Of a stretch of DNA of 64,000 bases, positions 45,141 to 54,026 are shown piece after piece. Every line of letters begins with the position of its first letter. Positions within the stretch are counted from its first letter, which is position 1. The stretch is from Butyrivibrio sp. INlla18 (GTDB lineage: Bacteria; Bacillota; Clostridia; Lachnospirales; Lachnospiraceae): the NCBI RefSeq assembly GCF_900103635.1, contig NZ_FMXK01000015.1, positions 1 through 64,000 on the forward strand. Reading direction: 5' to 3'. Below the pieces are notes generated by a model that did not search any database, was not told where the DNA came from, and saw only the letters and a list, made by a program, of their open reading frames with translations. Both the position numbers and the translations under genes were made by a program.

Positions 45141-45617
45141 ATGACTCAGGAAAAGAAACAGGAATTTACTCTTAAGATTTCTCAGGCAAATCAGACACAG
45201 CTGACCACTATCACATATGAGATCATTATCGATTATCTTGATGAAGCCATGGATCAGCTCAGTGTTGGCAAGAAAGAAGAGGCTGAAAAGAACCTTTTAT
45301 TTGCTCAGAATTGCATAGATCAGCTTATCACTTCTATTAATCTTAGCGTTGAACTAGGAAGAACACTGCATCAGATATATATCTTCTCCAAGAAAGAGCT
45401 GATGGCAGCTGGCGTTACACATAGCCTTCACCACATTTGGCGAGTAAAGAAGAACTTTAAGCTATTACATGAAGCTTACAAGGAGCTTGAGAAGGCAGAT
45501 AACAGTCTTCCTATTATGGGAAACACCCAGAAAGTCTACGCTGGACTCACATATGGTAGACACAGCTTAAATGAAGACATTTCGTCGATTTCAATGAATC
45601 GAGGATTAATGGCATAA
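45141..45617 (+). CDS. FliS-like flagellin chaperone
   Basis: A 158-residue helical protein. NQTQLTTITYEIIIDYLDEAMDQL resembles the FliS region that binds the flagellin C-terminus, and the position right after flagellin supports it. The protein is somewhat longer than FliS of Bacillus (~130 residues), with an extra C-terminal tail. Strong RBS GGGAGGC before ATG 45141. The stop codon lies inside the terminator stem. Confidence 0.78.
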   Translation: MTQEKKQEFTLKISQANQTQLTTITYEIIIDYLDEAMDQLSVGKKEEAEKNLLFAQNCIDQLITSINLSVELGRTLHQIYIFSKKELMAAGVTHSLHHIWRVKKNFKLLHEAYKELEKADNSLPIMGNTQKVYAGLTYGRHSLNEDISSISMNRGLMA

Positions 45618-45647
45618 TGCACTTTGTGCATTATGCTATTTTATTTT
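45612..45647 (+). terminator. Terminator of the flagellin operon
   Basis: An 11-bp perfect stem (45612-45622 with 45626-45636) with a 3-nt loop and a T-rich tail. The FliS-like stop codon TAA (45615-45617) is inside the left arm. Confidence 0.85.
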
Positions 45648-45720
45648 TGGGGGACTTTACAACAAAAAAATATTTTGGTAAATTCTTTAATCGCGAGCTC
45701 GAATAATTTCTAAGGAAGGA

Positions 45721-46140
45721 GTGAGCTTTATTCAAGCGGTTCTATTTACCTTCTTGTCGGGCGCAGTTTTTACTGACCTATATAAAGACAAGATCTACAA
45801 TTTCTGGGTGATACCGGGACTACTAATTGGTATCATATCTGCCGCCTTCGGAGGCTTCCAATCATTTACAGCATCCATTTCAGCAGTAGGTATTACATTT
45901 ATAATTTTACTTCCGGTTTATCTTTTAAAAGGAATTGCCGCAGGTGATGTTAAGCTATTTATGGCTACAGCGGCATTCATGTCATTGCAGGACACCTTTT
46001 CCTGCATCCTACTATCTTTCTTGATAGCAGGATTGATTTCACTAGTGATAATGATCATAAAACGTAATAAGAAAAAGACGATTCACTTTGCGGTACCAGT
46101 ACTTATAAGTGCGTTGTTTGTAATAGGAGGTGCACTATGA
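45721..46140 (+). CDS. A24 prepilin peptidase (TadV/CpaA-like), first copy
   Basis: A ~139-residue membrane aspartic peptidase that cleaves Flp-type prepilins. The two catalytic Asp are in VFTDLYKDKIYN and in AAGDVKLF (the GxGD site). It is the minimal-size A24 form with about four to five TMs and no methylase domain. The GTG at 45721 directly abuts AAGGAAGGA, leaving no spacer. An ATT at 45730 would give the normal spacing and the family-like start IQAVLF, so the real start may be non-canonical. It opens the Tad operon and overlaps tadZ by 4 bp. Confidence 0.85.
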   Translation: MSFIQAVLFTFLSGAVFTDLYKDKIYNFWVIPGLLIGIISAAFGGFQSFTASISAVGITFIILLPVYLLKGIAAGDVKLFMATAAFMSLQDTFSCILLSFLIAGLISLVIMIIKRNKKKTIHFAVPVLISALFVIGGAL

Positions 46141-47147
46141 ATAGGCCTTTGCTTGCGCTGTGTGACACAGACGAGATTTATATAAGCAGGCTGGATGAGT
46201 ATTTAAGGGAAAACTTAAAACTATCTTTTGACATTGTCTCTTTTACGGCAGTTGAGATACTAAGAGAGTTTATGAAGCATACACAGATTGCATTACTTGT
46301 CATATCTGAAAATGCATATGCTGCTCTTAAGGAAAAAGCTCCGGAAGGGAGTATCAGTAACATCTTGGTTCTTGATGAAGAGATACAGGGAGTGTGCGAA
46401 GAAGAGGAGAGCTACGGCCTTAGCAACGTTGAGCATACCAGTAAGTATCAGGCAGCAGGAGATGTTGTGGGTAACATAATAGACTTTTGTGTAAAAAAGT
46501 CAGAGGATTTTGTGGGTATCAATGTAAAAAATGTGAGCTCTTGTGGAAAAGTCCTTGGTTTTTATTCACCAATCTCCAAATGTGGACAAACAAGTCTTGC
46601 TCTTAAGGTTGGAGAAGAACTTTCTGAAAAGGGAAAGACAGTCTTTTTAAGCTTTGAAAGATATTCTACCCTTCCCAAGGTTCTTGGCCTAAAAGAAGAT
46701 GGGGATATTTCGGACCTTTTGTATTATGCAGAGGGAGATAGTAATAAGTTTTGTCTGTATCTTGAAAAGGTTAAGAATGAAAAAGGCTCTTTGGATGTGA
46801 TATCTCCGGTTAGAACAGCAATGCAGCTTAAAGAGATCGACAGTAATAATCTAAAGCATCTTCTGAATCTACTAATGACTGATGCAGGTTATGAGTATGT
46901 GATCCTTGATCTTACTGATTATCCAGATGGATTCTTTGATATCTTGAGGTTGTGCCATATGGTCTATACAGTTACTAAAGCTGGAAGCACAGATGCCTAC
47001 AGAGTTGATATGTATGAAGATACCCTTAGAGAGAATGGCTATGAAGACGTGGTGGCGATGACAAGAAAGGTCAACATGATGGACGTTAAGGACACAACCG
47101 GTCTAACAAGAATAGCCAGGGAGCTTATAAATGAGCGAGAGATTTGA
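46137..47147 (+). CDS. TadZ/CpaE-like pilus localisation ATPase
   Basis: A 336-residue protein with an N-terminal receiver-like domain (~1-110) and a MinD/ParA-like domain. In place of KGGxGKTT the P-loop reads SPISKCGQTSLAL, so the usual catalytic Lys is lost but the deviant Lys may remain. YEYVILDLTD is the Walker B-like strand. TadZ proteins place the Tad machine at a site in the cell. It overlaps the A24 peptidase gene by 4 bp and tadA by 17 bp. Confidence 0.82.
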   Translation: MNRPLLALCDTDEIYISRLDEYLRENLKLSFDIVSFTAVEILREFMKHTQIALLVISENAYAALKEKAPEGSISNILVLDEEIQGVCEEEESYGLSNVEHTSKYQAAGDVVGNIIDFCVKKSEDFVGINVKNVSSCGKVLGFYSPISKCGQTSLALKVGEELSEKGKTVFLSFERYSTLPKVLGLKEDGDISDLLYYAEGDSNKFCLYLEKVKNEKGSLDVISPVRTAMQLKEIDSNNLKHLLNLLMTDAGYEYVILDLTDYPDGFFDILRLCHMVYTVTKAGSTDAYRVDMYEDTLRENGYEDVVAMTRKVNMMDVKDTTGLTRIARELINEREI

Positions 47148-48375
47148 AGATATCAGACGGCGCGTCAGAGCAAAGGTGGTAACAAGCCTTGATCTTTCAA
47201 AAGATACTTCTGATGAAGAGCTTATGGAGATCATCGATGTGGTTCTTGCAGAAGAGATCAAGAAAATGGCTGTTCCAATAGAGGTCAGAAGAAAGATAAA
47301 GACAAATGTCTTTCATTCCTTGAGAAAACTAGATGTTTTGCAGGAGCTTGTAGACGACCCTACTATCACGGAGGTGATGATAAACGGGATGGACAATATC
47401 TTCATTGAAAGAGCGGGCTCCATCATAAAGAGCAAGACAAGCTTTGAGTCAAAAGAAAAGCTTGAGGATGTGGTCCAGCAGATAGTTGCTTCCTGTAACA
47501 GGGTAGTAAACGAGGCATCTCCAATAGTTGACGCAAGGCTTGATAACGGATCAAGAGTAAATGTGGTCTTGCCACCTATCGCACTAAATGGGCCTATTGT
47601 TACCATAAGGCGATTTCCTGAAAAGCCCTTTACTATGGAAAACTTAATACAGCTTGGAGCTCTTTCAGAGTACCTCAAAGATTATCTGTCAGTTTTAGTC
47701 AGGTCTGGCTATAACATCTTTATTTCGGGAGGTACAGGCTCCGGCAAAACAACATTCTTAAATGCTTTGTCTAATTATATTCCCAAAGATTCAAGAGTTA
47801 TCACTATCGAAGACAATGCAGAGCTTCAGATACTTGAAGTTCCCAATCTGGTAAAGCTCGAAGCTAGAAATGCCAATGTTGAAGGCTGCGTGGAGATAAC
47901 CATAAGAGATCTTATAAAGTCATCTCTACGAATGAGACCTGACTGGCTCATTGTCGGTGAAGTCAGAGGCGGCGAGTGCGTTGACATGTTGCAGGCTATG
48001 AACACAGGGCATATGGCCATGTCCACAGGCCACTCCAATAGTGCAAAGGACATGCTTTCAAGATTAGAGACCATGGTACTTATGGGTGTTGAGATTCCTT
48101 TGTCTGCTGTGAGAGGGCAGATAGCTTCAGGAATAGATATAGTGATCCATCTTGGAAGATTAAGAGATAGATCAAGAAAGCTTTTGGAAATCTGTGAGCT
48201 TGAAAAGAGTCTGGACGAAACTACAGGAAAGATAAACACCAATCCTTTATTTAGATTCGAGGAAACAGGTTCGGATAGTAAGGGCAAGATAATAGGTGAA
48301 TGGAGGAGAGTCGGTGAACTTAAAAATACTGAAAAACTTTTATCGGCAGGTCTGCGATTACCCGCCGAGGGTTAA
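47131..48375 (+). CDS. tadA: TadA/CpaF secretion ATPase
   Basis: A 414-residue hexameric ATPase that drives Flp pilus assembly. Walker A GGTGSGKTTFLNAL, the Asp box around VITIEDNAELQ, Walker B DWLIVGEVRGGE and the His box TGHMAMSTGHS are intact. The N-terminal ~90 residues are the CpaF-type region (TEVMINGMDNIFIERAG). It starts inside the end of tadZ and reaches into tadB. Confidence 0.95.
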   Translation: MSERFEDIRRRVRAKVVTSLDLSKDTSDEELMEIIDVVLAEEIKKMAVPIEVRRKIKTNVFHSLRKLDVLQELVDDPTITEVMINGMDNIFIERAGSIIKSKTSFESKEKLEDVVQQIVASCNRVVNEASPIVDARLDNGSRVNVVLPPIALNGPIVTIRRFPEKPFTMENLIQLGALSEYLKDYLSVLVRSGYNIFISGGTGSGKTTFLNALSNYIPKDSRVITIEDNAELQILEVPNLVKLEARNANVEGCVEITIRDLIKSSLRMRPDWLIVGEVRGGECVDMLQAMNTGHMAMSTGHSNSAKDMLSRLETMVLMGVEIPLSAVRGQIASGIDIVIHLGRLRDRSRKLLEICELEKSLDETTGKINTNPLFRFEETGSDSKGKIIGEWRRVGELKNTEKLLSAGLRLPAEG

Positions 48376-49078
48376 TGATATTCCGCTTCTTCTTCAAGGA
48401 GCAGGTATAGCGGTTCTTTTTGGAAGGATCTTTTATGATTCGTGGATTGCAGTGGTAGCTCTTTTACCAATAATGATCCCGTGGATGATACATCAAAGGA
48501 AGCTGGCAAGACAGCGTGATTGCAGGCTTGTGGGAATACAGTTTAAAGATGCCATAGCGTCGGTTCTTACGAACCTCAAAGCGGGCTATTCCATAGAGAA
48601 TGCCTTTAGAGAAGCCAGAAAAGACATGGAACTTTTGTATGGCAAGAAGAGTCTTATAGGTGGGCATTTGGATAAAATATGCAAAGGGCTTAAAAATAAT
48701 ATTCCCCTTGAGAAGCTTCTTTTTACCTTTGGAAATGAAAGCGAAAATCCAGATATTCAGGAATTTGCAGGGGTATTTGCTGTAGCTAAAAGAAGCGGCG
48801 GCAATATGACAGACATAATTGGAAGGACCATAGCGGTCATTTCTCAGAAGATAGAAGTTGAAAAAGAAATCGAAGTTTTGATAAGCGCAAAAAGAATGGA
48901 AGCTAGGATAATGAATTTCGTTCCTTTTTTCATCATCTTCTATATTGAATTAACTAGCAGGGGCTTTTTTGAGCCTCTCTATCACAATATTTTCGGAATA
49001 GTCTTAATGACGATTTGCATGGTTGTCTATGTGGCAGCCTATCTTCTATCTGAAAAGATAGTCAATATTTCAGTTTAG
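48314..49078 (+). CDS. tadB: TadB-like inner-membrane platform protein
   Basis: A 254-residue GspF-type protein with two TMs near the N-terminus, a cytoplasmic helical domain (FKDAIASVLTNLKAGYSIENAF, then FAGVFAVAKRSGGNMTDII) and two TMs at the C-terminus. I chose GTG 48314, not the upstream ATG 48296, because GGAGGAG lies 5 nt before the GTG; it overlaps tadA by 62 bp. With TadC it forms the membrane platform of the pilus. Confidence 0.85.
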   Translation: MNLKILKNFYRQVCDYPPRVNDIPLLLQGAGIAVLFGRIFYDSWIAVVALLPIMIPWMIHQRKLARQRDCRLVGIQFKDAIASVLTNLKAGYSIENAFREARKDMELLYGKKSLIGGHLDKICKGLKNNIPLEKLLFTFGNESENPDIQEFAGVFAVAKRSGGNMTDIIGRTIAVISQKIEVEKEIEVLISAKRMEARIMNFVPFFIIFYIELTSRGFFEPLYHNIFGIVLMTICMVVYVAAYLLSEKIVNISV

Positions 49079-49093
49079 CCAGAGGGTTAATAA

Positions 49094-50551
49094 ATGATTT
49101 TTTTGTATTTGATCATCTTGATCGCAGCATTTGTTATATGGATCATGGCTCGTAACCTAGAGTTACCGCCTGGAATCACAGAGGATGGGATAGGAAGGGA
49201 GCTTCTGAAGGTGTCTCTTTTCATCTATAACAAGCTCTTTAGAAAAAGAAATCCCCTAAAGCTTGAATCCGTCAGAGGTTATCTGTCGGTTTTGAGTAAT
49301 AGAAAAGATATTGAACAAATGGAGACCGAGTACTTCATCAGAAAGATCTGTATCTTTTTGGTGATGACTTTGGCAGGAAGCTTACTTGCGCTTATGATGG
49401 CACTTTCTGGAATTCGAGGAACGCGGCTTGTAGATGGGGGCGCAGTAAGTAGAAAAAGCTATGGTGAGGGCTCTTTTGAAACTGAGCTTGTTGCTTCTAA
49501 GGAAGACGGCGAAGAGATCGGGGAATTTGATGTCCTTGTCAATGAGCGAAGCTATACCAAAGAGGAAGCAGACAAGCTTTTTGAAGAAGCCAGCACCGAG
49601 ATGGAAAGTATCATCCTTGCTGAAAATTCTACGCTTGATGAAGTCAGGACTGACCTTGATCTCGTAGAGAGTGTTCCGGGCTATCCGTTTTCTGTGTATT
49701 GGAAGGTCGATGACTACGAGCTTATGCATTATGACGGTAGCCTTGAAACAGATAAGATTCCAAGTACAGGAGCGGTGGTCACTTTGACAGCGACTTACAA
49801 GTATGGAGATCTTAGCTGGCAGCAGGTGATTCCTGTTAATCTCATTCAAAAAAGCTTAAGTCCAAAGGAAAGGATGATAGCTGGGATACAAAAGCTTATC
49901 AAAAGTGCTGATGAAGAATCTGTCTATGATGAGCAGATAAATTTGCCTCAAACATATGAGGGACAGCCTATTGTCTGGAAGGTTAAGAATGAGGATAACA
50001 GTCTTCTCATACTGATCCTTACGATCATAGGTGGGGCAGCAGCCTATATTTTCAAAGATAAAGAGCTAAAAAGAACCATGGAAGAAAGGTCGGAGCAGAT
50101 GCTCAGTGATTATCCGCAGCTGGTTTCAAAGCTTGTTTTGTATCTTGGAGCAGGTATGACGGTTCGAAATATCTTTGAAAAGCTTGGGCGAAGCTATTTA
50201 AAAAAGCTAGAGCAAGGCGGTCAAAAGCATTTTGTTTATGAAGAACTGGTAAGAGCCACTAGAGAATTATCAAGTGGAGCGTCGGAAGCAGACGTATATG
50301 AGCGTTTTGGTATGAGATGTGCAAGTCAGCAATATACCAGGTTATCAACTCTTCTTTCTCAGAATCTCAGGAAAGGGAATAGTAGTCTTTTGGATGTTTT
50401 GAATGAGGAAGCAACGAAAGCCTTCAATGAGAGGATGGATGCAGCAAGAAAGCTTGGAGAAGAGGCGGGAACGAAGCTTCTTTTACCAATGATACTGATG
50501 CTGGTGATAGTTATGGTCATCATAATGATTCCAGCATATATGGCATTTTGA
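49094..50551 (+). CDS. TadC-like platform protein with extracytoplasmic insertion
   Basis: A 485-residue protein. Residues ~320-485 are a normal GspF-type half (DYPQLVSKLVLYLGAGMTVRN, then RLSTLLSQNLRKGNSSLL) with the terminal TM. Before it, TMs at ~80-100 and ~303-320 enclose about 200 extracytoplasmic residues (SYTKEEADKLFEEASTEMES, then VYWKVDDYELMHYDG) that resemble two small beta-rich domains. Standard TadC is about 300 residues with no such domain. It follows tadB after 15 nt and must be its partner. Confidence 0.78.
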   Translation: MIFLYLIILIAAFVIWIMARNLELPPGITEDGIGRELLKVSLFIYNKLFRKRNPLKLESVRGYLSVLSNRKDIEQMETEYFIRKICIFLVMTLAGSLLALMMALSGIRGTRLVDGGAVSRKSYGEGSFETELVASKEDGEEIGEFDVLVNERSYTKEEADKLFEEASTEMESIILAENSTLDEVRTDLDLVESVPGYPFSVYWKVDDYELMHYDGSLETDKIPSTGAVVTLTATYKYGDLSWQQVIPVNLIQKSLSPKERMIAGIQKLIKSADEESVYDEQINLPQTYEGQPIVWKVKNEDNSLLILILTIIGGAAAYIFKDKELKRTMEERSEQMLSDYPQLVSKLVLYLGAGMTVRNIFEKLGRSYLKKLEQGGQKHFVYEELVRATRELSSGASEADVYERFGMRCASQQYTRLSTLLSQNLRKGNSSLLDVLNEEATKAFNERMDAARKLGEEAGTKLLLPMILMLVIVMVIIMIPAYMAF

Positions 50552-50607
50552 GTAATCGCAGCAATGCTGCTTTTACATATATCAGGCGAAAGCCAAAAGG
50601 AGGAAAA

Positions 50608-50826
50608 ATGAATTTAGTAACACAAAACATGAAAAAAATCGGAGGAAAGATTAGGAAAGGAGTAATGGATTTCTGGAATGATGAGTCCGGAATGGGTACA
50701 GTAGAAGTAATTCTCATCATCGTAGTTCTGATTGGATTAGTAATCGTCTTTAAAAAAGAAATTTCTGGAATCGTTGAAGATGTCTTTAAAACAATAAGGG
50801 CAGATACCCGTGCGATCACAAACTAA
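50608..50826 (+). CDS. Flp-like type IVb pilin
   Basis: A 72-residue prepilin. The segment DESGMGTVEVILIIVVLIGL has the A24 peptidase site with Gly at -1 and Glu at +5, followed by a hydrophobic helix and a short charged tail, as in Flp pilins. The long basic leader is about 30 residues. I moved the start to ATG 50608 with AAGGAGG 5 nt upstream; the longer frame from 50548 overlaps tadC by 4 bp and has no RBS. It is the only Flp-sized pilin gene in the locus. Confidence 0.85.
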   Translation: MNLVTQNMKKIGGKIRKGVMDFWNDESGMGTVEVILIIVVLIGLVIVFKKEISGIVEDVFKTIRADTRAITN

Positions 50827-52249
50827 GGGTTATCTAACTGTCTTTTTATCCCTATCAATAATGATAATCATGTCTCTGATCTTGGCTCTCTATCAGGGAG
50901 CCAGGATTGGAGCAATAAAGATGAAGACGGAATGCGTGGCAGACATCTCCATGAATTCAATACTAGCAGAGTATAACAGGGAATTGTACGAACAGTACGG
51001 CTTGTTTATGGTCGACACATCTTATGGGACAGGAAGACATAGCATTACAAATACAGAAGAACATCTAAGAAGATATGTTCAAAAGAACTTTGAAAGAAGT
51101 ACAGTTGGTAAGCTTACGGGAAAGACAACAATGCTTGGTGCGTACTGCAAAGATGCCAGGATAACAGGAACATCTTTTGCATCAGACAACAAGGGCACGG
51201 TGCTAAATAGGCAGATACTAGCATACATGGCTGGGGAACCAGTAGGGGCTCTCATGACAGATGTTGTGAGTAACACGCAGACACTTCAGGATGCTGGCTT
51301 TGATACGACAGATGTTGAAGCAATGGCTAGTGAAAACCAAGCGCAGATTGATGCTATAGAGCTTCCAACAATCATTAACGACAAGGGTGAAGAAGAGCAG
51401 ATAACGCTTGGAAATCCAGCAGATATCGTCAATTCTCAAAAAGGTATAGGTGCATTAAACCTTGCTATCAAGGATAAATCTAGTATTTCAAAGGCTGCAG
51501 TAGATCTTTCGCAGTATGCTTCACACAGGGAACTTAATAAAGGCACAGGACTTAGGGATTATGAAGAGGTTTCAGCTTCTGAAAAGCTTCTTCTTGAGCA
51601 GTACTACTACGAAAAATGCAGTAGATACGGTGCAGAAATGGAAAAAGCTCTTTTGAAATATCAGCTTGAGTACCTGGCATTTGGTCAAAGTAGTGACTAT
51701 GGGAATCTTGAAAAGATGGCAGAGACGCTGCTGTTTTGGAGAGAGGCTTCAAATATGCTCTATTTATTTAACTGTAGTGCAAAGGTTGAAGAGGCGGAGC
51801 TTATAGCTTTGGCGCTGACTGCAATAATGCTTGTTCCTGAGTTAAAAGATCTTGTGAAGTATTCCATTCTTTTTGCTTGGACCTTTGCTGAAAGTATCGC
51901 TGATCTACATGCGCTTTTTTCTGGGGGAAGGGTTCCTCTTTTTAAGAGCGATAGTACTTGGAAGCTTAGCCTGACAAATATGCTCTCTTTTAGAGATCAT
52001 CTGGGTGAGGGAGGAGAAGATGAAGGGCTTCTTTATGAGGATTATCTTAGGATGCGTCTTTTAATGACTGATCTTGATAAAAAGACCTTAAGGCTCATGG
52101 ACATAATGGAGATGGATATAAGGAGAACAAGTGGTAATTCACAGTTTAAGATCGATCACTGCCTGGATACATTCTGCGGAGAGATCGAGGTGGCATCAAT
52201 GTTTGGCTATGACGTAAAAATTGAAAGGGTATATGGGTACGAGGAATGA
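50810..52249 (+). CDS. DUF5702-type Tad-locus protein
   Basis: A 479-residue protein. The N-terminus GYLTVFLSLSIMIIMSLILALYQGAR (positions 7-32) is a single hydrophobic helix like that of TadG/TadE pseudopilins; the rest is a long extracytoplasmic helical domain. This matches DUF5702, found in Tad loci of Firmicutes. It starts with GTG at 50810, inside the end of the pilin gene (17-bp overlap). A minor pilin or surface component is the likely role. Confidence 0.78.
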   Translation: MRSQTKGYLTVFLSLSIMIIMSLILALYQGARIGAIKMKTECVADISMNSILAEYNRELYEQYGLFMVDTSYGTGRHSITNTEEHLRRYVQKNFERSTVGKLTGKTTMLGAYCKDARITGTSFASDNKGTVLNRQILAYMAGEPVGALMTDVVSNTQTLQDAGFDTTDVEAMASENQAQIDAIELPTIINDKGEEEQITLGNPADIVNSQKGIGALNLAIKDKSSISKAAVDLSQYASHRELNKGTGLRDYEEVSASEKLLLEQYYYEKCSRYGAEMEKALLKYQLEYLAFGQSSDYGNLEKMAETLLFWREASNMLYLFNCSAKVEEAELIALALTAIMLVPELKDLVKYSILFAWTFAESIADLHALFSGGRVPLFKSDSTWKLSLTNMLSFRDHLGEGGEDEGLLYEDYLRMRLLMTDLDKKTLRLMDIMEMDIRRTSGNSQFKIDHCLDTFCGEIEVASMFGYDVKIERVYGYEE

Positions 52250-53139
52250 AGTGCAGACAAATAGGAGTAGTTAAAGGCACTTCTTATAAAGAATATAAAA
52301 AAATAAAAAGAACGCTTCTCCAGGTGGCTCAAAAAGGAGTGTCTTTATCTGCTTCTATAACTGTAGAAGCATCTATAGTCCTGCCTCTTTTTATTTTCTT
52401 TTTTACTAACATAATGATGGCGTTTAACATCATCAAAATGCAGTGTGATATGGAAGCGGCTTTGCATCAGACGGGAAATGAACTGGCGCTTTTTGCTTTC
52501 GACGAAAGATGCGCAGAAGGAACTCTTGGCATTGAAGATGATGGCGTTAGCACAGTCTCAGGAGCGCTTTCAGTATTTTATGTGAAGGGAAAAGTGGAAA
52601 GTTATCTTGGCGAAGAGCTTGAAAAAGGCTGCGTAACAGATGGGAGGGCAGGCCTTAGCTATTTGCCATCTAAGATAATGCTTGGAAATGACATCATAGA
52701 TATCGTAATCGATTATAAGGTCCATCCGCTTATCTCTCTTATATGCTTTGAAGAATTTCCTGTGGAAGCTAGATATTACGGGCATGCCTGGACTGGCTAT
52801 GACATAAGCGAAGGCGCGGCGGCAGATGAGAACGAAGAAGAGATGGTCTATGTTACAGAGCACGGCGAAGTGTATCACAGAGACATTAACTGCAATCATC
52901 TAAAACTCAGTATTCGCAGCGTCAGTTTGGATGACATTGAAAAGGAAAGAAGCATGGATGGTTCTAAGTATTACCCTTGTGAATATTGCGGAGGTAGTAT
53001 CAGTGGAGGGAATGTGTTTATTACTGATTACGGTATCAGATACCACAGCAGCGTTAACTGCGCTGGTCTGAAAAGAAAGATATACACAGTGCCTATATCA
53101 GAAGTCGGAGGCAGAAGGCCTTGCAGCGGATGTGGTTAA
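52246..53139 (+). CDS. TadE-like pseudopilin with two YH/Cys modules
   Basis: A 297-residue protein. SLSASITVEASIVLPLFIFF is the TadE-like helix with the Glu typical of the family. The last ~100 residues hold two copies of a module with the pattern YH-x4-Cys-x2-Leu ... Pro/Pro-Cys-x2-Cys: residues ~200-248 (YHRDINCNHL, YPCEYC) and ~257-297 (YHSSVNCAGL, RPCSGC). Each could bind a metal ion or form disulfides outside the cell. Coupled to the previous gene by an ATGA overlap. Confidence 0.75.
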   Translation: MKCRQIGVVKGTSYKEYKKIKRTLLQVAQKGVSLSASITVEASIVLPLFIFFFTNIMMAFNIIKMQCDMEAALHQTGNELALFAFDERCAEGTLGIEDDGVSTVSGALSVFYVKGKVESYLGEELEKGCVTDGRAGLSYLPSKIMLGNDIIDIVIDYKVHPLISLICFEEFPVEARYYGHAWTGYDISEGAAADENEEEMVYVTEHGEVYHRDINCNHLKLSIRSVSLDDIEKERSMDGSKYYPCEYCGGSISGGNVFITDYGIRYHSSVNCAGLKRKIYTVPISEVGGRRPCSGCG

Positions 53140-53152
53140 TTTAGGAGGAAAT

Positions 53153-53584
53153 ATGATTCAGATTGTTTTGGTTTTAGCTTTACTTGTTATTGCGGCGGTT
53201 GAGGATGTCAGGAAAAGAGAAATCTCAGGAGCATTACTGCTTGGTTTAGCGGCAGTGTCATTAGTGTACAGCGCTTTCTCGATTTATAGAGGGCAAAATA
53301 CTGGCCTTGATGTGGCTATGTCTCTTTTGCCGGGGGCATTTGTAATGTTGCTGGCATGGATCACCAGAGAAGGAATTGGTTATGGAGATGGGCTTTTGCT
53401 TCTTGCTATGGGGCCAGTGATTGGATTTGGAGGACTTGTGATGGGGCTTGTAATAGCGTTTTTTGCAAGCGGAGTTCTTTCTATTATATTGATGATCTTT
53501 AAAAAGGTTGGGAAAAGGTACAGTTTTCCATTTGTGCCTTTTATGACAGTTGGAATGGTGGTGAGTTGTTTTGCGAAAATTTAA
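53153..53584 (+). CDS. A24 prepilin peptidase, second copy
   Basis: A 143-residue membrane aspartic peptidase with catalytic Asp in AAVEDVRKREIS and in GIGYGDGLLLL. It is the second A24 enzyme in this operon and differs clearly from the first, so they may serve different substrates. I set the start at ATG 53153, which has AGGAGGAA upstream, not the GTG at 53132 that would lie before that RBS. Confidence 0.86.
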   Translation: MIQIVLVLALLVIAAVEDVRKREISGALLLGLAAVSLVYSAFSIYRGQNTGLDVAMSLLPGAFVMLLAWITREGIGYGDGLLLLAMGPVIGFGGLVMGLVIAFFASGVLSIILMIFKKVGKRYSFPFVPFMTVGMVVSCFAKI

Positions 53585-54026
53585 GGGATATATGACATTG
53601 GAAGCATCTTTGATCGTTCCTATGGTAATCTGCGTATTTGCAGTGCTTATCTTTTTTACTTATTACCTATATGGAAGATGCGTGCTTTCTCAGGATAGCT
53701 ACATTTTGGCTTTTAGAGCTAGCATAAATAAATCTACTGAGTTTAAAGAAGATCCAGAAGGATATGTTGCGGCGAAGACAGATCAAGTGCTGGGGAACAA
53801 GTACTTTGGAAGTGAAAAACCTATAGTACACACCAAGGTTAATGGCAAAGAAATAATAGTTACAGGTAGTAGCGCCGTAAGAACAAGGGCTATGGGCAGA
53901 TATTTCTTGAAGCCAAAGACAGGATGGGATTATATAGCGGCGGGTAAAGCCAAAAAGCTAGATCAGATAAAGCATATGAGAAGAGTTAAACGACTAAAGG
54001 ATATTGCGCAAAGGAGCGTAGGATAA
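53571..54026 (+). CDS. TadE-like pseudopilin, short
   Basis: A 151-residue protein beginning MRKFKGYMTLEASLIVPMV, a TadE-type signal with Glu after the processing region, then one TM and a ~110-residue basic domain. It begins with TTG, GGTGGTGAG upstream, and overlaps the peptidase gene by 14 bp. One base shared with the FHA gene that follows. Confidence 0.78.
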   Translation: MRKFKGYMTLEASLIVPMVICVFAVLIFFTYYLYGRCVLSQDSYILAFRASINKSTEFKEDPEGYVAAKTDQVLGNKYFGSEKPIVHTKVNGKEIIVTGSSAVRTRAMGRYFLKPKTGWDYIAAGKAKKLDQIKHMRRVKRLKDIAQRSVG

